IMG/VR virus record: IMGVR_UViG_3300023174_000261
Coordinates: 1-46,905 of that record
Direction: 5' to 3' (one strand)
Length of the DNA stretch: 46,905 nucleotides
DNA from: a virus
The number at the start of each line of letters is the position of its first letter. Within the stretch, counting starts at the first letter, position 1. Shown here piece by piece: positions 1 through 10,215 of the stretch. Below the pieces are notes generated by a model, which had not been told where the DNA came from, did not search any database, and saw only the letters and a program-made list of their open reading frames with translations. The position numbers were made by a program, and so were the translations under genes.

Positions 1-3000
1 TTACCTATTGTATCAGCGACAGAAGAAGCTGACCTAACAACAGTAATTCAAGTAAGCTATTTACCAAGCACATTGAAGCCAGGTCAAATTAAAGGACTAA
101 GAACTTATTTCTTTAGACAGATTGACCCTTACGTGTACGATGATACAGGTGCAAACTTTAAAGCAACCATATCAGGTACTACCATGACAGTTACAAAAGT
201 AACTAAAGGTAAATTGACTGTGGGTCAAGTGTTATTCGGTACCGGAGTCACTGCCGGAACTACTATTACATCTTATCTGATAGGAACCGGAGGTACTGGT
301 ACATATACAGTGAGTGTCTCACAGACAGTAAGTACATTAACTTCTATTACAACAAACGGTGGTGCGATTATTGAAATTCATAGACCTAGATTTAATCCAC
401 TGACAGTAGCTAACAGATATTATATGAAGATTCTCAATCCAGGTACAATATACTCTGATGGAGATCAAATTGTTGTCCCCGGCGGATTGTTAGGCGGAGT
501 TACTGGAAGCAATGATGCGGTTATTGATATACAGTATGCCAATGATGTGACAGGTGCAATACAAATATCTGAAATATCCGGTCTTTCAGTTGGTGAGATT
601 AAACAGTATTATGTTGTTCCGGTAACTGCAACTGAACTAAAAATATATGATGATCCAGGGCTATTGACTCCTACTATATTCTCTAACTTTATGTATCGTT
701 CTGATGGTACAAATGACTTTGCTTATTTGCCAGAACCATTGTTAGTGACAGGTGGTTACAAATATACAGTAGAGGCTTTAGTTTCATATAATCATAAAGT
801 ATGGCGTTGTATTGAGAGTAACAGTGATGATTATTTTGATTATAATAAATGGATTGAAATCCAAGTAAGTGACAGAAGATTAAATGCATTAGACAGAATA
901 ATGGGTTATTACGAACCTACACTAGACATGCCTGCTAAAGATTTGGCTCAATTAGTTGAAGGAGTTTCAAATCCACATCCAGTATACTATGGTAATAGTT
1001 TTGCAGAAGATGAATTACTTCCGCTAGATGTAACCTTGAAGGATCAACGATTCTATCCTAGAGATATTGATATCAAGTCAATTATTTCAGTTCCCGTTTA
1101 TGATGAAGAAGGTTCTATTGACCACACTCAATATCTTGCAGTTGGAGAAGCGGCAACTAATTCAGTTTTATTGACAAGTGAGAATGGCACAGATTGGACT
1201 ATAAAAGATTTATCTAACCAGTCCTTAGGAGTAACTGATATTACATACAACATTGATGATAGTGTTCGTCATTATATTATTAGTACGAAAAATCCTAAAA
1301 CTGCATTGATGTTAAGTTTTGATTTAACTAATTGGGTTACATTAGGTGATGTATTCTCATATGATAGATTTGGCTATAATATCGAAGGATATGATGAAAT
1401 ATCAGTTACATTCCCGCAAGATGTTCTTAATTCTGTTCTCTATCACAACCAAAGATATTTTGCAACTGGATATGATATTTTAGGTAGTGATGACGGTATT
1501 ATTTGGGAAACATTATCATCAACTTCAACAAATTTAGATAACATTACTTACGATATCATATATGCTGATACTGTACATTTTAAAGGATATATTGCAGTTG
1601 GTAAGGGCAATAGAGTAATCAGTGGTCAAGGTACAGCCGCCCCGATAGTACAAAGTTTTGCAAAGATTACAATTTGTGTAGATGATGAGACTTGGACTAC
1701 ACAGTTACCATCATTCTCTACATATGGAATGCGTACAGTATCAAATTCTGAGGATTTGATAGTAGTCGCTGGTGAAAACGGTGAAATATGGACTAGTACC
1801 AATGCACATAATTGGATTAAAGCTACCACAACAACAACTGAAACACTATTAAGCAGTGTGTATGCTAATGGTAAATTTGTCATAGTTGGTGAAAATGGCA
1901 CAATATTAGTATCAAACGATGGATATACATGGGACCAGTTAACAACAAATATTACAAATAATCTATCACATGTAATATATGATGGATCCCAATATTTCAT
2001 AGTAGGCGACGGTGGTGCAATATTCAGTAGTACTAGTGGAAATAGTTGGAATGATATTAGTTTTATCACAACCAATAAACCATTCTATGATATTAAAGGT
2101 AGTGACTTCTTGTCAGGATTTGGACCCGAAGAATTAGTACCTGGAGTAGTAAGTGACTCACTTAATATGATAGTGAATACACGTCCTGGTGCATGGTGGG
2201 ATAATGATACATTATCGCAAGTTTTCTTGTATGGTTACACTGGCTTCAATATGGTATCTAAAATAGATACAAGCGGGCAATTGACAGTAAGTTTTGACAA
2301 CATGGTACAGAACCCTGCGCAATTGTCATTGTTTATAGTTGATAGTGAAACATTGATTGGTATAAGAATTTATGAAACAATTGATTATTCAATTGATTGG
2401 ATAAACAAAACTGTTACTTTGAATACTGCATTAGTTGCAGGAACTTCACTAATGATTGAAGTATACGAAATTGGAAATGGTAATCAACTTGCAAGAGGAA
2501 CAACTGATAATACTCCTTTATACACTAATACGTTGACTGAAAATAGTGAAATACGTTTGGATACGTTGTATGTTCAAACAGAAACACCGATAGTATATCT
2601 AAATGGTTCTCGTTTAGTTTATGGCACAGACTATTCATTAGGTTTAGTTGAGAATAATATTCTAGCAATTACTTTTGAAGAGGTTTATGATCCATCTATT
2701 GATTTTATTTCTTATGCTGTATTACAAGATAGTACTACTGTTACTGACTACAACACCAACAATCACTTTGGGTATAGTATTCCGGAAACTCAAGTATTTA
2801 CATACACATCAGGTGCACAAACATTCACTTTGAATAATTATACCGGCGGCGATAACATTGCAAATGCTATTGTTGAAAAGAATGGATATAGATTATCAAG
2901 TGCAGACTATTCTATTGTAACTAACACATTGACAGTTACTGCATCTTTATCTGCGGATGATATTATTGCAGTAACTACATATAATTCTACTGTACGACAA

Positions 3001-3975
3001 TATCTAAACACAGATACTAGTTCTGCCTTAGAAGTTACTACCCTCTATTCAGTAGATAATGATTCATATTTCAATGTGTTAATTTTGTTTGCAAATGATC
3101 CTGGATATATTACCGGTGATTATATTTCTATTGATGGGTTGGTTGGCTCATCCCAATTGAATAATACACAAGTTTATGTTCAAGTAGAAACCAGTATTGT
3201 TATCAGCACTGTTACATACTATCGATATAGTATTTACAGCGATGTTGGGTTACAATACCCAATAATAAGTTCAGATGTTTCTAACTATGAAAGCGGGGGA
3301 TATGTTTCTCTAGTGTCTAACTTGTTATCAGTTTCAGTAACACCCGTAACAATAGAATTAACCAATGATACGTTCTATGTTGTACCTAGTGATGAATCAA
3401 GAACTTGGGTAACGATTAACGGTGAAAGAATTAGTTCAAGTAAATTGAGTTTTGTCCCTGGTGAAAATTCAACACAATTACATATAAGTACAGAAATTAA
3501 TATTGGGGATGAAGTTATAGTTACTTCTATGGTTCCGGGGGCTACACCAAATAGCAACAGTTACATATTAAATGTAAGCAAGAACGGTACTGGATCAGTA
3601 TATAAAGGAACAGTAAATGACAGAACTTGGTTAGTTCAACCGTTATATCCTAGTGATGATATTGTATATCTTAGTGATGTTTCTATATTACCTGAAGGTA
3701 CTAGAATAATACAAATTAACGGAGAAAAAATACGTTTTAATGTACTTGATTCTGTATATAATACTGTTTCTGGTTTGACCCGCGGAATAGAGCATACAGG
3801 TATACTTTCAGTACAAGAGACTAATTCATTGGTGTTCCCGATAGTGAATGTCAACAAATTACCAGATGTACATTACAATGATTCTTGGAACAGAAGAATA
3901 TATAATACTAAGGGCGATCCTTTGCAATTTAGCGATAGTATCCCAGCTAAGTTCTTAAATATCGGTTTACCATAA
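1..3975 (+). CDS. Large phage structural protein with BNR/Asp-box-like repeats (5' partial)
   Basis: The frame is open from the first base of the window, so the gene starts upstream. A TTG at position 73 could be read as a start but nothing supports it. At least 1325 residues are present. The middle part (about residues 390-700) holds repeated short motifs of the type S-x-D/N-G-x-x-W ([32 protein letters not shown]), each followed by about 40 residues of beta-rich sequence. This is the pattern of BNR/YCF48-like beta-propeller repeats. The remainder is rich in Thr, Ser, Asn and Val, typical of beta-structured tail or baseplate proteins. Fibre-like genes follow directly, so a virion tail/baseplate or receptor-contact role is likely. 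The exact T4 counterpart is not recognisable. Class is fairly certain, specific role is not. Confidence 0.6.
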   Translation, partial: LPIVSATEEADLTTVIQVSYLPSTLKPGQIKGLRTYFFRQIDPYVYDDTGANFKATISGTTMTVTKVTKGKLTVGQVLFGTGVTAGTTITSYLIGTGGTGTYTVSVSQTVSTLTSITTNGGAIIEIHRPRFNPLTVANRYYMKILNPGTIYSDGDQIVVPGGLLGGVTGSNDAVIDIQYANDVTGAIQISEISGLSVGEIKQYYVVPVTATELKIYDDPGLLTPTIFSNFMYRSDGTNDFAYLPEPLLVTGGYKYTVEALVSYNHKVWRCIESNSDDYFDYNKWIEIQVSDRRLNALDRIMGYYEPTLDMPAKDLAQLVEGVSNPHPVYYGNSFAEDELLPLDVTLKDQRFYPRDIDIKSIISVPVYDEEGSIDHTQYLAVGEAATNSVLLTSENGTDWTIKDLSNQSLGVTDITYNIDDSVRHYIISTKNPKTALMLSFDLTNWVTLGDVFSYDRFGYNIEGYDEISVTFPQDVLNSVLYHNQRYFATGYDILGSDDGIIWETLSSTSTNLDNITYDIIYADTVHFKGYIAVGKGNRVISGQGTAAPIVQSFAKITICVDDETWTTQLPSFSTYGMRTVSNSEDLIVVAGENGEIWTSTNAHNWIKATTTTTETLLSSVYANGKFVIVGENGTILVSNDGYTWDQLTTNITNNLSHVIYDGSQYFIVGDGGAIFSSTSGNSWNDISFITTNKPFYDIKGSDFLSGFGPEELVPGVVSDSLNMIVNTRPGAWWDNDTLSQVFLYGYTGFNMVSKIDTSGQLTVSFDNMVQNPAQLSLFIVDSETLIGIRIYETIDYSIDWINKTVTLNTALVAGTSLMIEVYEIGNGNQLARGTTDNTPLYTNTLTENSEIRLDTLYVQTETPIVYLNGSRLVYGTDYSLGLVENNILAITFEEVYDPSIDFISYAVLQDSTTVTDYNTNNHFGYSIPETQVFTYTSGAQTFTLNNYTGGDNIANAIVEKNGYRLSSADYSIVTNTLTVTASLSADDIIAVTTYNSTVRQYLNTDTSSALEVTTLYSVDNDSYFNVLILFANDPGYITGDYISIDGLVGSSQLNNTQVYVQVETSIVISTVTYYRYSIYSDVGLQYPIISSDVSNYESGGYVSLVSNLLSVSVTPVTIELTNDTFYVVPSDESRTWVTINGERISSSKLSFVPGENSTQLHISTEINIGDEVIVTSMVPGATPNSNSYILNVSKNGTGSVYKGTVNDRTWLVQPLYPSDDIVYLSDVSILPEGTRIIQINGEKIRFNVLDSVYNTVSGLTRGIEHTGILSVQETNSLVFPIVNVNKLPDVHYNDSWNRRIYNTKGDPLQFSDSIPAKFLNIGLP

Positions 3976-3978
3976 GAG

Positions 3979-3985
3979 ATAAATA
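3979..3985 (+). promoter_or_regulatory. T4-like late promoter motif ATAAATA
   Basis: ATAAATA lies just downstream of the stop of the large structural gene and immediately before two in-frame ATGs (3987 and 3993). With T4 geometry (last A of the motif at -6) the transcript would begin near 3991, two bases before the second ATG. Confidence 0.45.
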
Positions 3986-3992
3986 AATGATT

Positions 3993-4145
3993 ATGAACGA
4001 AAAACCCATTGATGTAGAGCAACCCAAACAACAAGATTCTACCCCTGCCCCAAACGAGCAGGGAGGGTTTATTTTTAGTTCAGTTATTAAGATTTCTGAT
4101 CCTAATACCAAAGAGATTATATTACACATGCGAGGCGACGATTAA
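3993..4145 (+). CDS. Small conserved phage protein, 50 aa
   Basis: This short frame begins MNEKPIDVEQ and ends with HMRGDD, its stop overlapping the ATG of the next gene (TAATG). An in-frame ATG at 3987 would add two residues, but the late motif ending at 3985 favours 3993. The N-terminal half is Pro/Gln/Asp-rich and probably disordered. The C-terminal segment KISDPNTKEIILHMRGD resembles the start of the next protein (KVFDPNNGEVFYDGHN), so the two may share a small domain and work together. No function is recognised. It lies within the virion structural block. Confidence 0.55.
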   Translation: MNEKPIDVEQPKQQDSTPAPNEQGGFIFSSVIKISDPNTKEIILHMRGDD

Positions 4146-4765
4146 TGTCACAAGTAACAATTCCAATTCAAATCGAGGGCTTTTTAAAGGTTTTTGACCC
4201 CAACAACGGGGAAGTTTTTTATGACGGTCACAATGCTATTCACTATGAAAACATCAGTGTAGCAATTGCAGACACTTTAGGCAGTCGTGGATATGGAAGT
4301 ATCTATAAAATGGCGTTTGGAAACGGTGGCGCAAGTGTTGACGAAACCGGTGTAATTACGTATCTTCCAACTAATACAATTGGTCAAAATGCAGGATTGT
4401 ATAATCAGACTTACGTTAAGGTTGTTGATGATACTAGCGTTTTAAACAGTGACGCAACCAGAAATAAAATGTTAGTTAGTCATACGACTGGTAAGGTCTA
4501 TACCGATATTATTGTCCAATGTTTGTTGGACTACGGCGAACCTGCAGGACAATTAGCATTTGATAATGCTACTAAAAGTAAATCCGCATTTGTTTTTGAC
4601 GAAATCGGCTTGCTTGCAGACTACGGCAGCGATGCAAATGGAAATGAATTAACAAAACTACTAACTCATGTGGTGTTTCACCCAGTTCAAAAGAGTTTAA
4701 ATAGACAGATTCAGATTGATTATACGGTTCGAATTCAAAGTTTGACCAATTTAATCACAGGTTAA
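4145..4765 (+). CDS. Putative phage structural protein, 206 aa
   Basis: The ATG overlaps the stop of the preceding small gene, indicating translational coupling. Near the N-terminus the protein has an FDPNNGEVFYDGHN segment followed by a Gly-rich stretch (FGNGGASVDETG). There are no signal peptide or membrane segments. No enzyme motif is seen. Its place between a giant tail/baseplate-type protein and fibre-like proteins, together with its Thr/Asn/Gly-rich beta-type composition, suggests a tail or baseplate component. The family is not identified with confidence. Confidence 0.55.
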   Translation: MSQVTIPIQIEGFLKVFDPNNGEVFYDGHNAIHYENISVAIADTLGSRGYGSIYKMAFGNGGASVDETGVITYLPTNTIGQNAGLYNQTYVKVVDDTSVLNSDATRNKMLVSHTTGKVYTDIIVQCLLDYGEPAGQLAFDNATKSKSAFVFDEIGLLADYGSDANGNELTKLLTHVVFHPVQKSLNRQIQIDYTVRIQSLTNLITG

Positions 4766-4767
4766 AG

Positions 4768-4774
4768 ATAAATA
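4768..4774 (+). promoter_or_regulatory. T4-like late promoter motif ATAAATA
   Basis: ATAAATA sits 25 bases before the ATG at 4800. A ribosome binding site (GCGGAG, 4785-4790) follows, so this transcript would have a conventional short leader. Confidence 0.55.
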
Positions 4775-4799
4775 TATTAATATTGCGGAGTAAAACAGA

Positions 4800-6017
4800 A
4801 TGGCATACACAATTATTAGAACTAATGGAGTCACCCTGACTACAATTCAGGATGGAACCATTAATACTACTAGCACATCATTAGGACTTCCTGGTCGTAA
4901 CTATGCTGGTTATGGACAAACACTAAACACCAATTTCGTTAAGATAATTGAAAATTTTGCTAGTGATACTCCCCCGGCTAATCCGTTAAAAGGTCAGTTA
5001 TGGTTCAATACTAATAACGGAACACTTAATGTTTGCCCAGCAGACGGAACAACTAGCTCAACTTCTTGGCTAACACTAGCAAGTACAAACTCAGGTGGAA
5101 GTGCAACATTTGGTAACTTGAACGTTACTGGTAATATTGTTGCTAATAATGCATCTATTACTAATGCACTTTTGGGAGATACAATAACTGTTCGTTTAGC
5201 AACAGTAACTGAAACTCTACTTGCAAGCGCAATGAGTGCAACATCCGGTACAATCGGTAGTATAAATTCTCAAACTATCAGTACTGGGGGTGTTGATACT
5301 ACAGGAACACTAACAGGAAAATGGACATTAACTGGAACAGGTAATGCATTAACTATAGGTGGAAATCTTGCATTTACTTCGAGTTCATATGGTATTAAAA
5401 CTGACAAATACATGTATGCAAATGGTGCTGATTTCAATCCATCAGGTCAGTATACAAATTCAAATGTCTTTAATTATCTAACCGGTTCAAGTGGCGTTAC
5501 GTCATTCTATGCCGGTAACCCAACAACTGCAAACATTCAAGTTAACAAGATAACCGCAAATGCAATTGCAGGTGGCGGCAATGTTTCAGGAATCTGGACA
5601 CTAACTGCTGGTGCACGTTTTGAAGCAACATATGCTGACTTGGCAGAACGTTTTGAGGCAGATGCAGAATATGATGCAGGTACTGTCGTTGAAATTGGCG
5701 GAGAAAAAGAAATTACTGCTGTAGTTGAAGATTTAAGCGAAACTGTATTTGGAGTAGTTAGTGATACTGCTGCCATGTTAATGAATCGCAGTGCAGGAAA
5801 TAATGCAACTCATCCTCCAATCGCAGTAAGCGGTCGTGTACCAGTCAAAGTAAAAGGTCAGATTAAAAAAGGTGATAGATTAGTTAGTGCAGGAAACGGC
5901 TATGCAAGATCGGCTGCTCCAGGAGAACTAACAGCATTCAATACTATAGGCCGCGCTCTAACTAATAAATTAGATGAAAATGATGGGACAGTTGAAGCCA
6001 TTGTAATGATAAGATAA
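4800..6017 (+). CDS. Tail-fibre-like structural protein
   Basis: The 405-residue protein starts after a good GCGGAG ribosome binding site. The N-terminal 90 residues include a segment ending in KGQLWFNTNNGTL, a motif common at the base of marine T4-like fibre proteins. The middle is Thr/Asn/Gly-rich and repetitive (TGNIVANNASITNALLGD and similar). From about residue 275 there is a distinct conserved C-terminal module beginning YADLAERFEAD, with VVEIGGEKEIT and VSGRVPVKVKG. Modules of this type end many phage fibre or appendage proteins. It probably forms a trimeric fibre. Receptor specificity cannot be read from the sequence. Confidence 0.65.
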   Translation: MAYTIIRTNGVTLTTIQDGTINTTSTSLGLPGRNYAGYGQTLNTNFVKIIENFASDTPPANPLKGQLWFNTNNGTLNVCPADGTTSSTSWLTLASTNSGGSATFGNLNVTGNIVANNASITNALLGDTITVRLATVTETLLASAMSATSGTIGSINSQTISTGGVDTTGTLTGKWTLTGTGNALTIGGNLAFTSSSYGIKTDKYMYANGADFNPSGQYTNSNVFNYLTGSSGVTSFYAGNPTTANIQVNKITANAIAGGGNVSGIWTLTAGARFEATYADLAERFEADAEYDAGTVVEIGGEKEITAVVEDLSETVFGVVSDTAAMLMNRSAGNNATHPPIAVSGRVPVKVKGQIKKGDRLVSAGNGYARSAAPGELTAFNTIGRALTNKLDENDGTVEAIVMIR

Positions 6018-6026
6018 GGATTAGTT

Positions 6027-6983
6027 ATGGCATACTCTAAAGACGGTAAAATTGAAGCGTCTGACATTAACGATCTAACGACTGGCTTAAATTCAACATT
6101 AACTACGTTAGGCCAAACTAATCTACCGTCAGTATCTCAATATGATAAAGTTACGGCAGATACTTGGCAAAATCTTATTACTAAGATTAATTCAATTGCC
6201 AGCCATCAAAATACAATAACAGCGGTACTACCAAATACAACAACACAGGTCATTACAGGTAAGCCAACTATTAGTTGGCCAACAATTAGTACAGCAATCA
6301 CATCAATTACTAGTGGTAGAAAAAATGCGGCTGCACAAGGAACAACAGTATCTAATTATACTGAAGCCTCAGGTACATGGTCAAATCAGTTAACATTTAC
6401 ACAGTCTGTTACATTTGCTAATACAACTGCCGCAACTAATTATTTTAATGCAGGTGGACAAATTGCATTGCAATTCTTGCATCCTGCAAATACTAACGGA
6501 ATAGATACTGTTTTTAATCAATTAGCATATGATTGCGGTACAGTTGTATTAAGTGGACATAATTCAGGAAATATATCTGTCGCTGGTACAACCTTTGACG
6601 GGGTCACTAAAGTTGGTGGTCAAGGAAAGCCACCTACTATATCTCCTAATTTAGGATATGCAGGATTAACTACTGTGCCACAATCAATTTTTAAACAAGT
6701 TGGTGGAACATACGTTAGTACTGGTCTAGGATTATACTCACACCCAAACAATGTATATAGTTTAAACAATATTGAAGTTAAAGCATATCTAACAAACGGT
6801 GGAACAACAATTAATTTCCAAACAATATGGGATGAAATTCCCAATGGACTAGTTACTGGTTTGGGTAATGTAGGTGGAAGAACTAAAACTACAACTTATG
6901 TCCTAATCAAATATCCATCAACAACTTACATAGCTAATAGTTGGTCTTCGTTATCATTTACCGGATCTGTCACTGGATCATAA
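6027..6983 (+). CDS. Fibre-like structural protein, first of a tandem paralogous pair
   Basis: This 318-residue protein is preceded by an AAGGA ribosome binding site and lies nine bases after the previous gene. It is clearly homologous along its length to the next gene. Both start with a K-D/G-G-K-x-x-x-x-D-x-N region, and both have YFNAGGQI followed by LQFLHPA, a C-G-x-x-V/L-S-G-H segment, a WDE-x-PNGLVTG segment and a C-terminal TYIANSW. The composition is Thr/Asn/Gly/Ser-rich with no membrane segment. A distal tail-fibre or virion surface role is inferred from position and composition. Confidence 0.55.
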   Translation: MAYSKDGKIEASDINDLTTGLNSTLTTLGQTNLPSVSQYDKVTADTWQNLITKINSIASHQNTITAVLPNTTTQVITGKPTISWPTISTAITSITSGRKNAAAQGTTVSNYTEASGTWSNQLTFTQSVTFANTTAATNYFNAGGQIALQFLHPANTNGIDTVFNQLAYDCGTVVLSGHNSGNISVAGTTFDGVTKVGGQGKPPTISPNLGYAGLTTVPQSIFKQVGGTYVSTGLGLYSHPNNVYSLNNIEVKAYLTNGGTTINFQTIWDEIPNGLVTGLGNVGGRTKTTTYVLIKYPSTTYIANSWSSLSFTGSVTGS

Positions 6984-6995
6984 TTTAGGAATCAC

Positions 6996-7913
6996 ATGAC
7001 ATTTACAAAAGGTGGAAAAGTTGATGATGTTGATGTTAATACTTTCATTGCATCAGTAAATTCTAAACTTACCGCGTTAGGTCAAACTAATATACCAGTT
7101 GGTGTTGAGGGTGCCCCAGTTTATGCAACTACTTGGGCTACACTAACATCAGCAATAACAAATTTAGGAGCACATCAAGGAACAACACTTGTTGCTCTTC
7201 CCGCAGTTAATAAAGGTGGGGCTACAATAGCTTCTACCGCTTTTTCTACAAATATAACAGCAATTGATAATTTTAATGCTGCGGCACAAGGTACAACAAC
7301 AACTAATTTTACTGAAACTACTTTAGCGTGGTACAATTATATAACTTTTACACAAACTGTAACTTTTGCAAGTGCAACATCCGCGATTAATTATTTTAAT
7401 GCAGGTGGACAAATAGTACTTCAATTCTTGCACCCGGCAAGTGCTTCTAGTATCGATGGATTATTTAATACTCTTGCTACGAATTGTGGAAGTTTAGTGA
7501 TTAGTGGTCACTCTTCTGGAACTAGAACTATTGCAGGAACTAGTTATACTGGATTACAAAAAGTAGGTGGTGGCGGCCTTTCTCCCACTATAACTACAAC
7601 TGCTGGATATGCGGGATTAACTACCACTTCTACCACAATTTTTAAACAATTTGGTGGAACATTTACTGGTGGAAGCGGAACAGTGTATAATCAAAATTAT
7701 ATTCAAGTTAATGCATACCTAACTAATAATGGTTCTACTATTAATTTTGTAACAACATGGGATGAAGTACCCAATGGTTTAGTGACTGGAGCAGGAAGTG
7801 TAAATGGTAGAACCAGATCAACTACATATTTGCTATTTCGTCCTCCTGCAAGTACATATATTGCTAACAGTTGGGGAACCCCAACTTATGTTGGTTCGGT
7901 TACTGGGCAATAA
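6996..7913 (+). CDS. Fibre-like structural protein, second of the tandem pair
   Basis: This 305-residue protein has an AGGA ribosome binding site 12 bases after its paralog and shares the same landmarks: YFNAGGQIVLQFLHPA, SGHSSG, WDEVPNGLVTG and TYIANSW. The pair arose by gene duplication. The segment around residues 200-240 is shorter than in the first copy. The most conserved parts lie in the middle and at the C-terminus, the variable parts between them. A virion surface role is likely. The function is not proven. Confidence 0.55.
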   Translation: MTFTKGGKVDDVDVNTFIASVNSKLTALGQTNIPVGVEGAPVYATTWATLTSAITNLGAHQGTTLVALPAVNKGGATIASTAFSTNITAIDNFNAAAQGTTTTNFTETTLAWYNYITFTQTVTFASATSAINYFNAGGQIVLQFLHPASASSIDGLFNTLATNCGSLVISGHSSGTRTIAGTSYTGLQKVGGGGLSPTITTTAGYAGLTTTSTTIFKQFGGTFTGGSGTVYNQNYIQVNAYLTNNGSTINFVTTWDEVPNGLVTGAGSVNGRTRSTTYLLFRPPASTYIANSWGTPTYVGSVTGQ

Positions 7914-7960
7914 AATTCTATAACACTGCTAGTATCTAGTAAATACTTCTAGGAGTATAC

Positions 7961-8266
7961 ATGGATACACAAGAATTAATAACCGAAGCCAAAGCACGAT
8001 TTAACCACAATTCGTCAAAAGCATATCTAAAAAGCAAATACCAAAGTAAACTAATAATTGCCGAGCAAGGTGGATTATGGAAAGCCACACCTGAGTTGAT
8101 AGCATTCTTAACAATCACTGATAGGTCTCATACAGTTCTATTAGATTCATATGAAAATCCTGTTCGAGTAGATATCAGACAATTAGAAATAAAGTTAAGA
8201 GAAACTTACAACACAGTTATGGAACAATGGTACAACGAATATATTGAGTTAGAGAAAAACAAATGA
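7961..8266 (+). CDS. Conserved phage protein of unknown function, 101 aa
   Basis: The gene has a strong AGGAG ribosome binding site (7951-7955). A GTAAATA sequence at 7939-7945 might be a weak late promoter. The protein is mixed alpha/beta, with the segment LLDSYENPVRVD in the middle and a charged C-terminal helix. No known catalytic motif is present. Its stop overlaps the start of the first glycosyltransferase-like gene, so it is probably co-translated with the surface-modification block. Confidence 0.5.
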   Translation: MDTQELITEAKARFNHNSSKAYLKSKYQSKLIIAEQGGLWKATPELIAFLTITDRSHTVLLDSYENPVRVDIRQLEIKLRETYNTVMEQWYNEYIELEKNK

Positions 8267-9066
8267 GCAAGGGTGTTTTGCTATTTGCATTCAACAACGG
8301 CGTAGTAGATTACTATGGTATGGCTGTAGCAACTGCAAAAAGAATAAATCATTTCTTAAACTTACCGGTGACTGTGGTCACAGATGCAAATACAATCATA
8401 GACAACTATGACTATACATTTGATAATACGATTGTTGTAGAGTCAGACAACACAAATAAAAACGTTGAGAATCATATATGGATAAACAAGGGTAGGTACC
8501 GAGCATACACTTTAAGTCCATACGATGAAACCTTGTTGCTAGATACAGATTACTTAATCAACACTAATACGTTATTAAAACCATTTGACTTATATGATGA
8601 TTTCATGTGTCATAATAAAATAAACTACTTGATGAATCCATATATGGGGCAAGAAAGAATAAGTAAACATTCGTTTGACACCTTTTGGGCAACAGTACTG
8701 TACTTCAAAAAAACTAAAAAGACTAAACTTATTTTTGATTGTATGAAAATGATTCAGGAAAACTATAATCACTATATAAAAATATATGACCCTACCGTAG
8801 GTTTTTATAGAAATGATTTTGCATTAACGATTGCATTGCGTACACTTCATGGACAATTAGAAGATAAGACAAATTATATTCCATGGAATCTAACTCACGT
8901 AGTTAAAGAAGCATCTGTAGTCCCTAACACTTCTCAACCTTTCAATACTTCATACACTGTCTTGCAAGACAATACTCAACGATTTAAAGTTAGAAAAGAA
9001 TATGTTATCGTGAAAGATATGGATTTTCACATGATGAACAAAGAAAACTTTATGGAGATAGCATGA
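8263..9066 (+). CDS. Glycosyltransferase-like protein (GT-A type, DTD motif)
   Basis: The protein has 267 residues and overlaps the preceding stop by four bases. The N-terminus (GVLLFAFNNG, then VTVVTDAN) fits a nucleotide-sugar-binding Rossmann-like half. Residues 91-98 read LLLDTDYL, the DxD metal/nucleotide-sugar motif of GT-A glycosyltransferases such as GT8 relatives. It probably transfers a sugar in the cytoplasm, to a phage virion protein or a host surface glycan. The next gene is a relative with a similar layout. Family-level assignment is reasonable. Donor and acceptor are unknown. Confidence 0.55.
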   Translation: MSKGVLLFAFNNGVVDYYGMAVATAKRINHFLNLPVTVVTDANTIIDNYDYTFDNTIVVESDNTNKNVENHIWINKGRYRAYTLSPYDETLLLDTDYLINTNTLLKPFDLYDDFMCHNKINYLMNPYMGQERISKHSFDTFWATVLYFKKTKKTKLIFDCMKMIQENYNHYIKIYDPTVGFYRNDFALTIALRTLHGQLEDKTNYIPWNLTHVVKEASVVPNTSQPFNTSYTVLQDNTQRFKVRKEYVIVKDMDFHMMNKENFMEIA

Positions 9067-9863
9067 ACAGAGGTTTTGTAATAGTTGCAGAGAATACATC
9101 AACCACTGATTATGTTAGTTGTGCTGAAACTTTGTCTCAAAGTATTAAAAAAGTAATGCCAAATGAATCAGTATCATTGGTTACATCCTATGCAGGAACC
9201 AGTAAGTATTTTGATAATATAATCGCATTGCCTTATGGTGATGAAGAACCAGCAAGTAATTGGAAGTTAAGTAATGACTGGCAAGTATATGAAGCTAGCC
9301 CCTATGACTATACTATCAAATTAGAAGCTGATATGATTATCCCTAGAAACATAGAGTATTGGTGGGATATTTTACAGCATCGTGATGTAGTTGTCAGTAG
9401 TAATATACGAAACTTTCATAATGAAATATCAGATGTAAAATATTATAGAACATTCATTACCAATAATAATTTGCCAGATGTTTATAATGCAATCACTTAT
9501 TTCAAGAAGTCAGAGTTGGCTGAAAAATTTTATAAGATAGTAAGACATATCTTTACAAACTGGGAACAATTTATACCAATGCTAAAATGTAATACTGATG
9601 AAATTGCTACAACTGATTGGGTTTATAGTATTGCTTGTCATATTCTAGGTATAGAAAATACTACATTACCTAATTTCACAGAATTTAGTATGATACACAT
9701 GAAATCTTTTATTAATGATTTGGTTGCTGACGATTGGACTTCAGAGTTAGTGTATGAATTGACCCCTGTATTAAAAGTTTCCTCCATCGTACAAGAATAT
9801 CCGTTTCACTACCATGTTAAACCCTTTAATACTGTATTAAGGAATCATTATGGAATTGTCTAA
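9063..9863 (+). CDS. Glycosyltransferase-like protein (EAD in place of DxD)
   Basis: This 266-residue protein overlaps the previous gene by four bases and resembles it in layout. It opens with RGFVIVAEN and has SPYDYTIKLEADMIIP around residues 79-94, where the DTD of the neighbour is replaced by E88-A89-D90. An ExD form still allows metal binding in some GT-A enzymes, so activity is possible. The set of consecutive GT-like genes (this one, 8263 and 10196) suggests stepwise building of one glycan. Substrates are unknown. Confidence 0.5.
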   Translation: MNRGFVIVAENTSTTDYVSCAETLSQSIKKVMPNESVSLVTSYAGTSKYFDNIIALPYGDEEPASNWKLSNDWQVYEASPYDYTIKLEADMIIPRNIEYWWDILQHRDVVVSSNIRNFHNEISDVKYYRTFITNNNLPDVYNAITYFKKSELAEKFYKIVRHIFTNWEQFIPMLKCNTDEIATTDWVYSIACHILGIENTTLPNFTEFSMIHMKSFINDLVADDWTSELVYELTPVLKVSSIVQEYPFHYHVKPFNTVLRNHYGIV

Positions 9864-10215
9864 CGATACAGAGTTTCAGAAGTTTATCCAAGATTATAAC
9901 CCAATTCAAAGAAAAGAAATTGAATTTAGGTTGTACTATAACGATGATGGTAGTATAATATGTTATTCGTGTGACCAATTAGAAGGTAAGTTTATAGTTA
10001 TTGATTCCCAAACTTACGCAGAATGCAGACAGAATGTTATGGTTGTTAATGAAAAAATTGAAGAAGTTAAACCATCATTGAGTATGCAAAAATTAATAGA
10101 GTCAACACAAGGAACACGTTGTGCAATTGAGGATATCAATATAGTTGTCTCTAGTGAGTATACTGGTAAAACGGTTAAATGGGAAATGAAAAAATATGAA
10201 TTCAAAAATAATTGA
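9850..10215 (+). CDS. Hypothetical protein, 121 aa
   Basis: The gene starts 14 bases before the end of the preceding gene after an AAGGA ribosome binding site and overlaps the next gene by 20 bases. It is translationally coupled on both sides. The protein is charged, with DYNPIQRKEIEFRLYYNDDG near the N-terminus and three Cys residues between about 38 and 58. No family is recognised. Its position between glycosyltransferase genes points to an accessory role in the same pathway. Confidence 0.45.
   Translation: MELSNDTEFQKFIQDYNPIQRKEIEFRLYYNDDGSIICYSCDQLEGKFIVIDSQTYAECRQNVMVVNEKIEEVKPSLSMQKLIESTQGTRCAIEDINIVVSSEYTGKTVKWEMKKYEFKNN

Noticed and set aside
1626-2075. Long antisense frame inside the large structural gene
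   Set aside because: Lies fully within a strongly coding gene, has no ribosome binding site and a composition reflecting the opposite strand. Treated as a shadow frame. The same applies to other antisense frames within terL, moxR, nuclease and fibre genes.
73-3975. TTG at 73 as the real start of the large structural gene
   Set aside because: The frame is open to the first base of the window and no ribosome binding site precedes the TTG, so the gene is treated as 5' partial.
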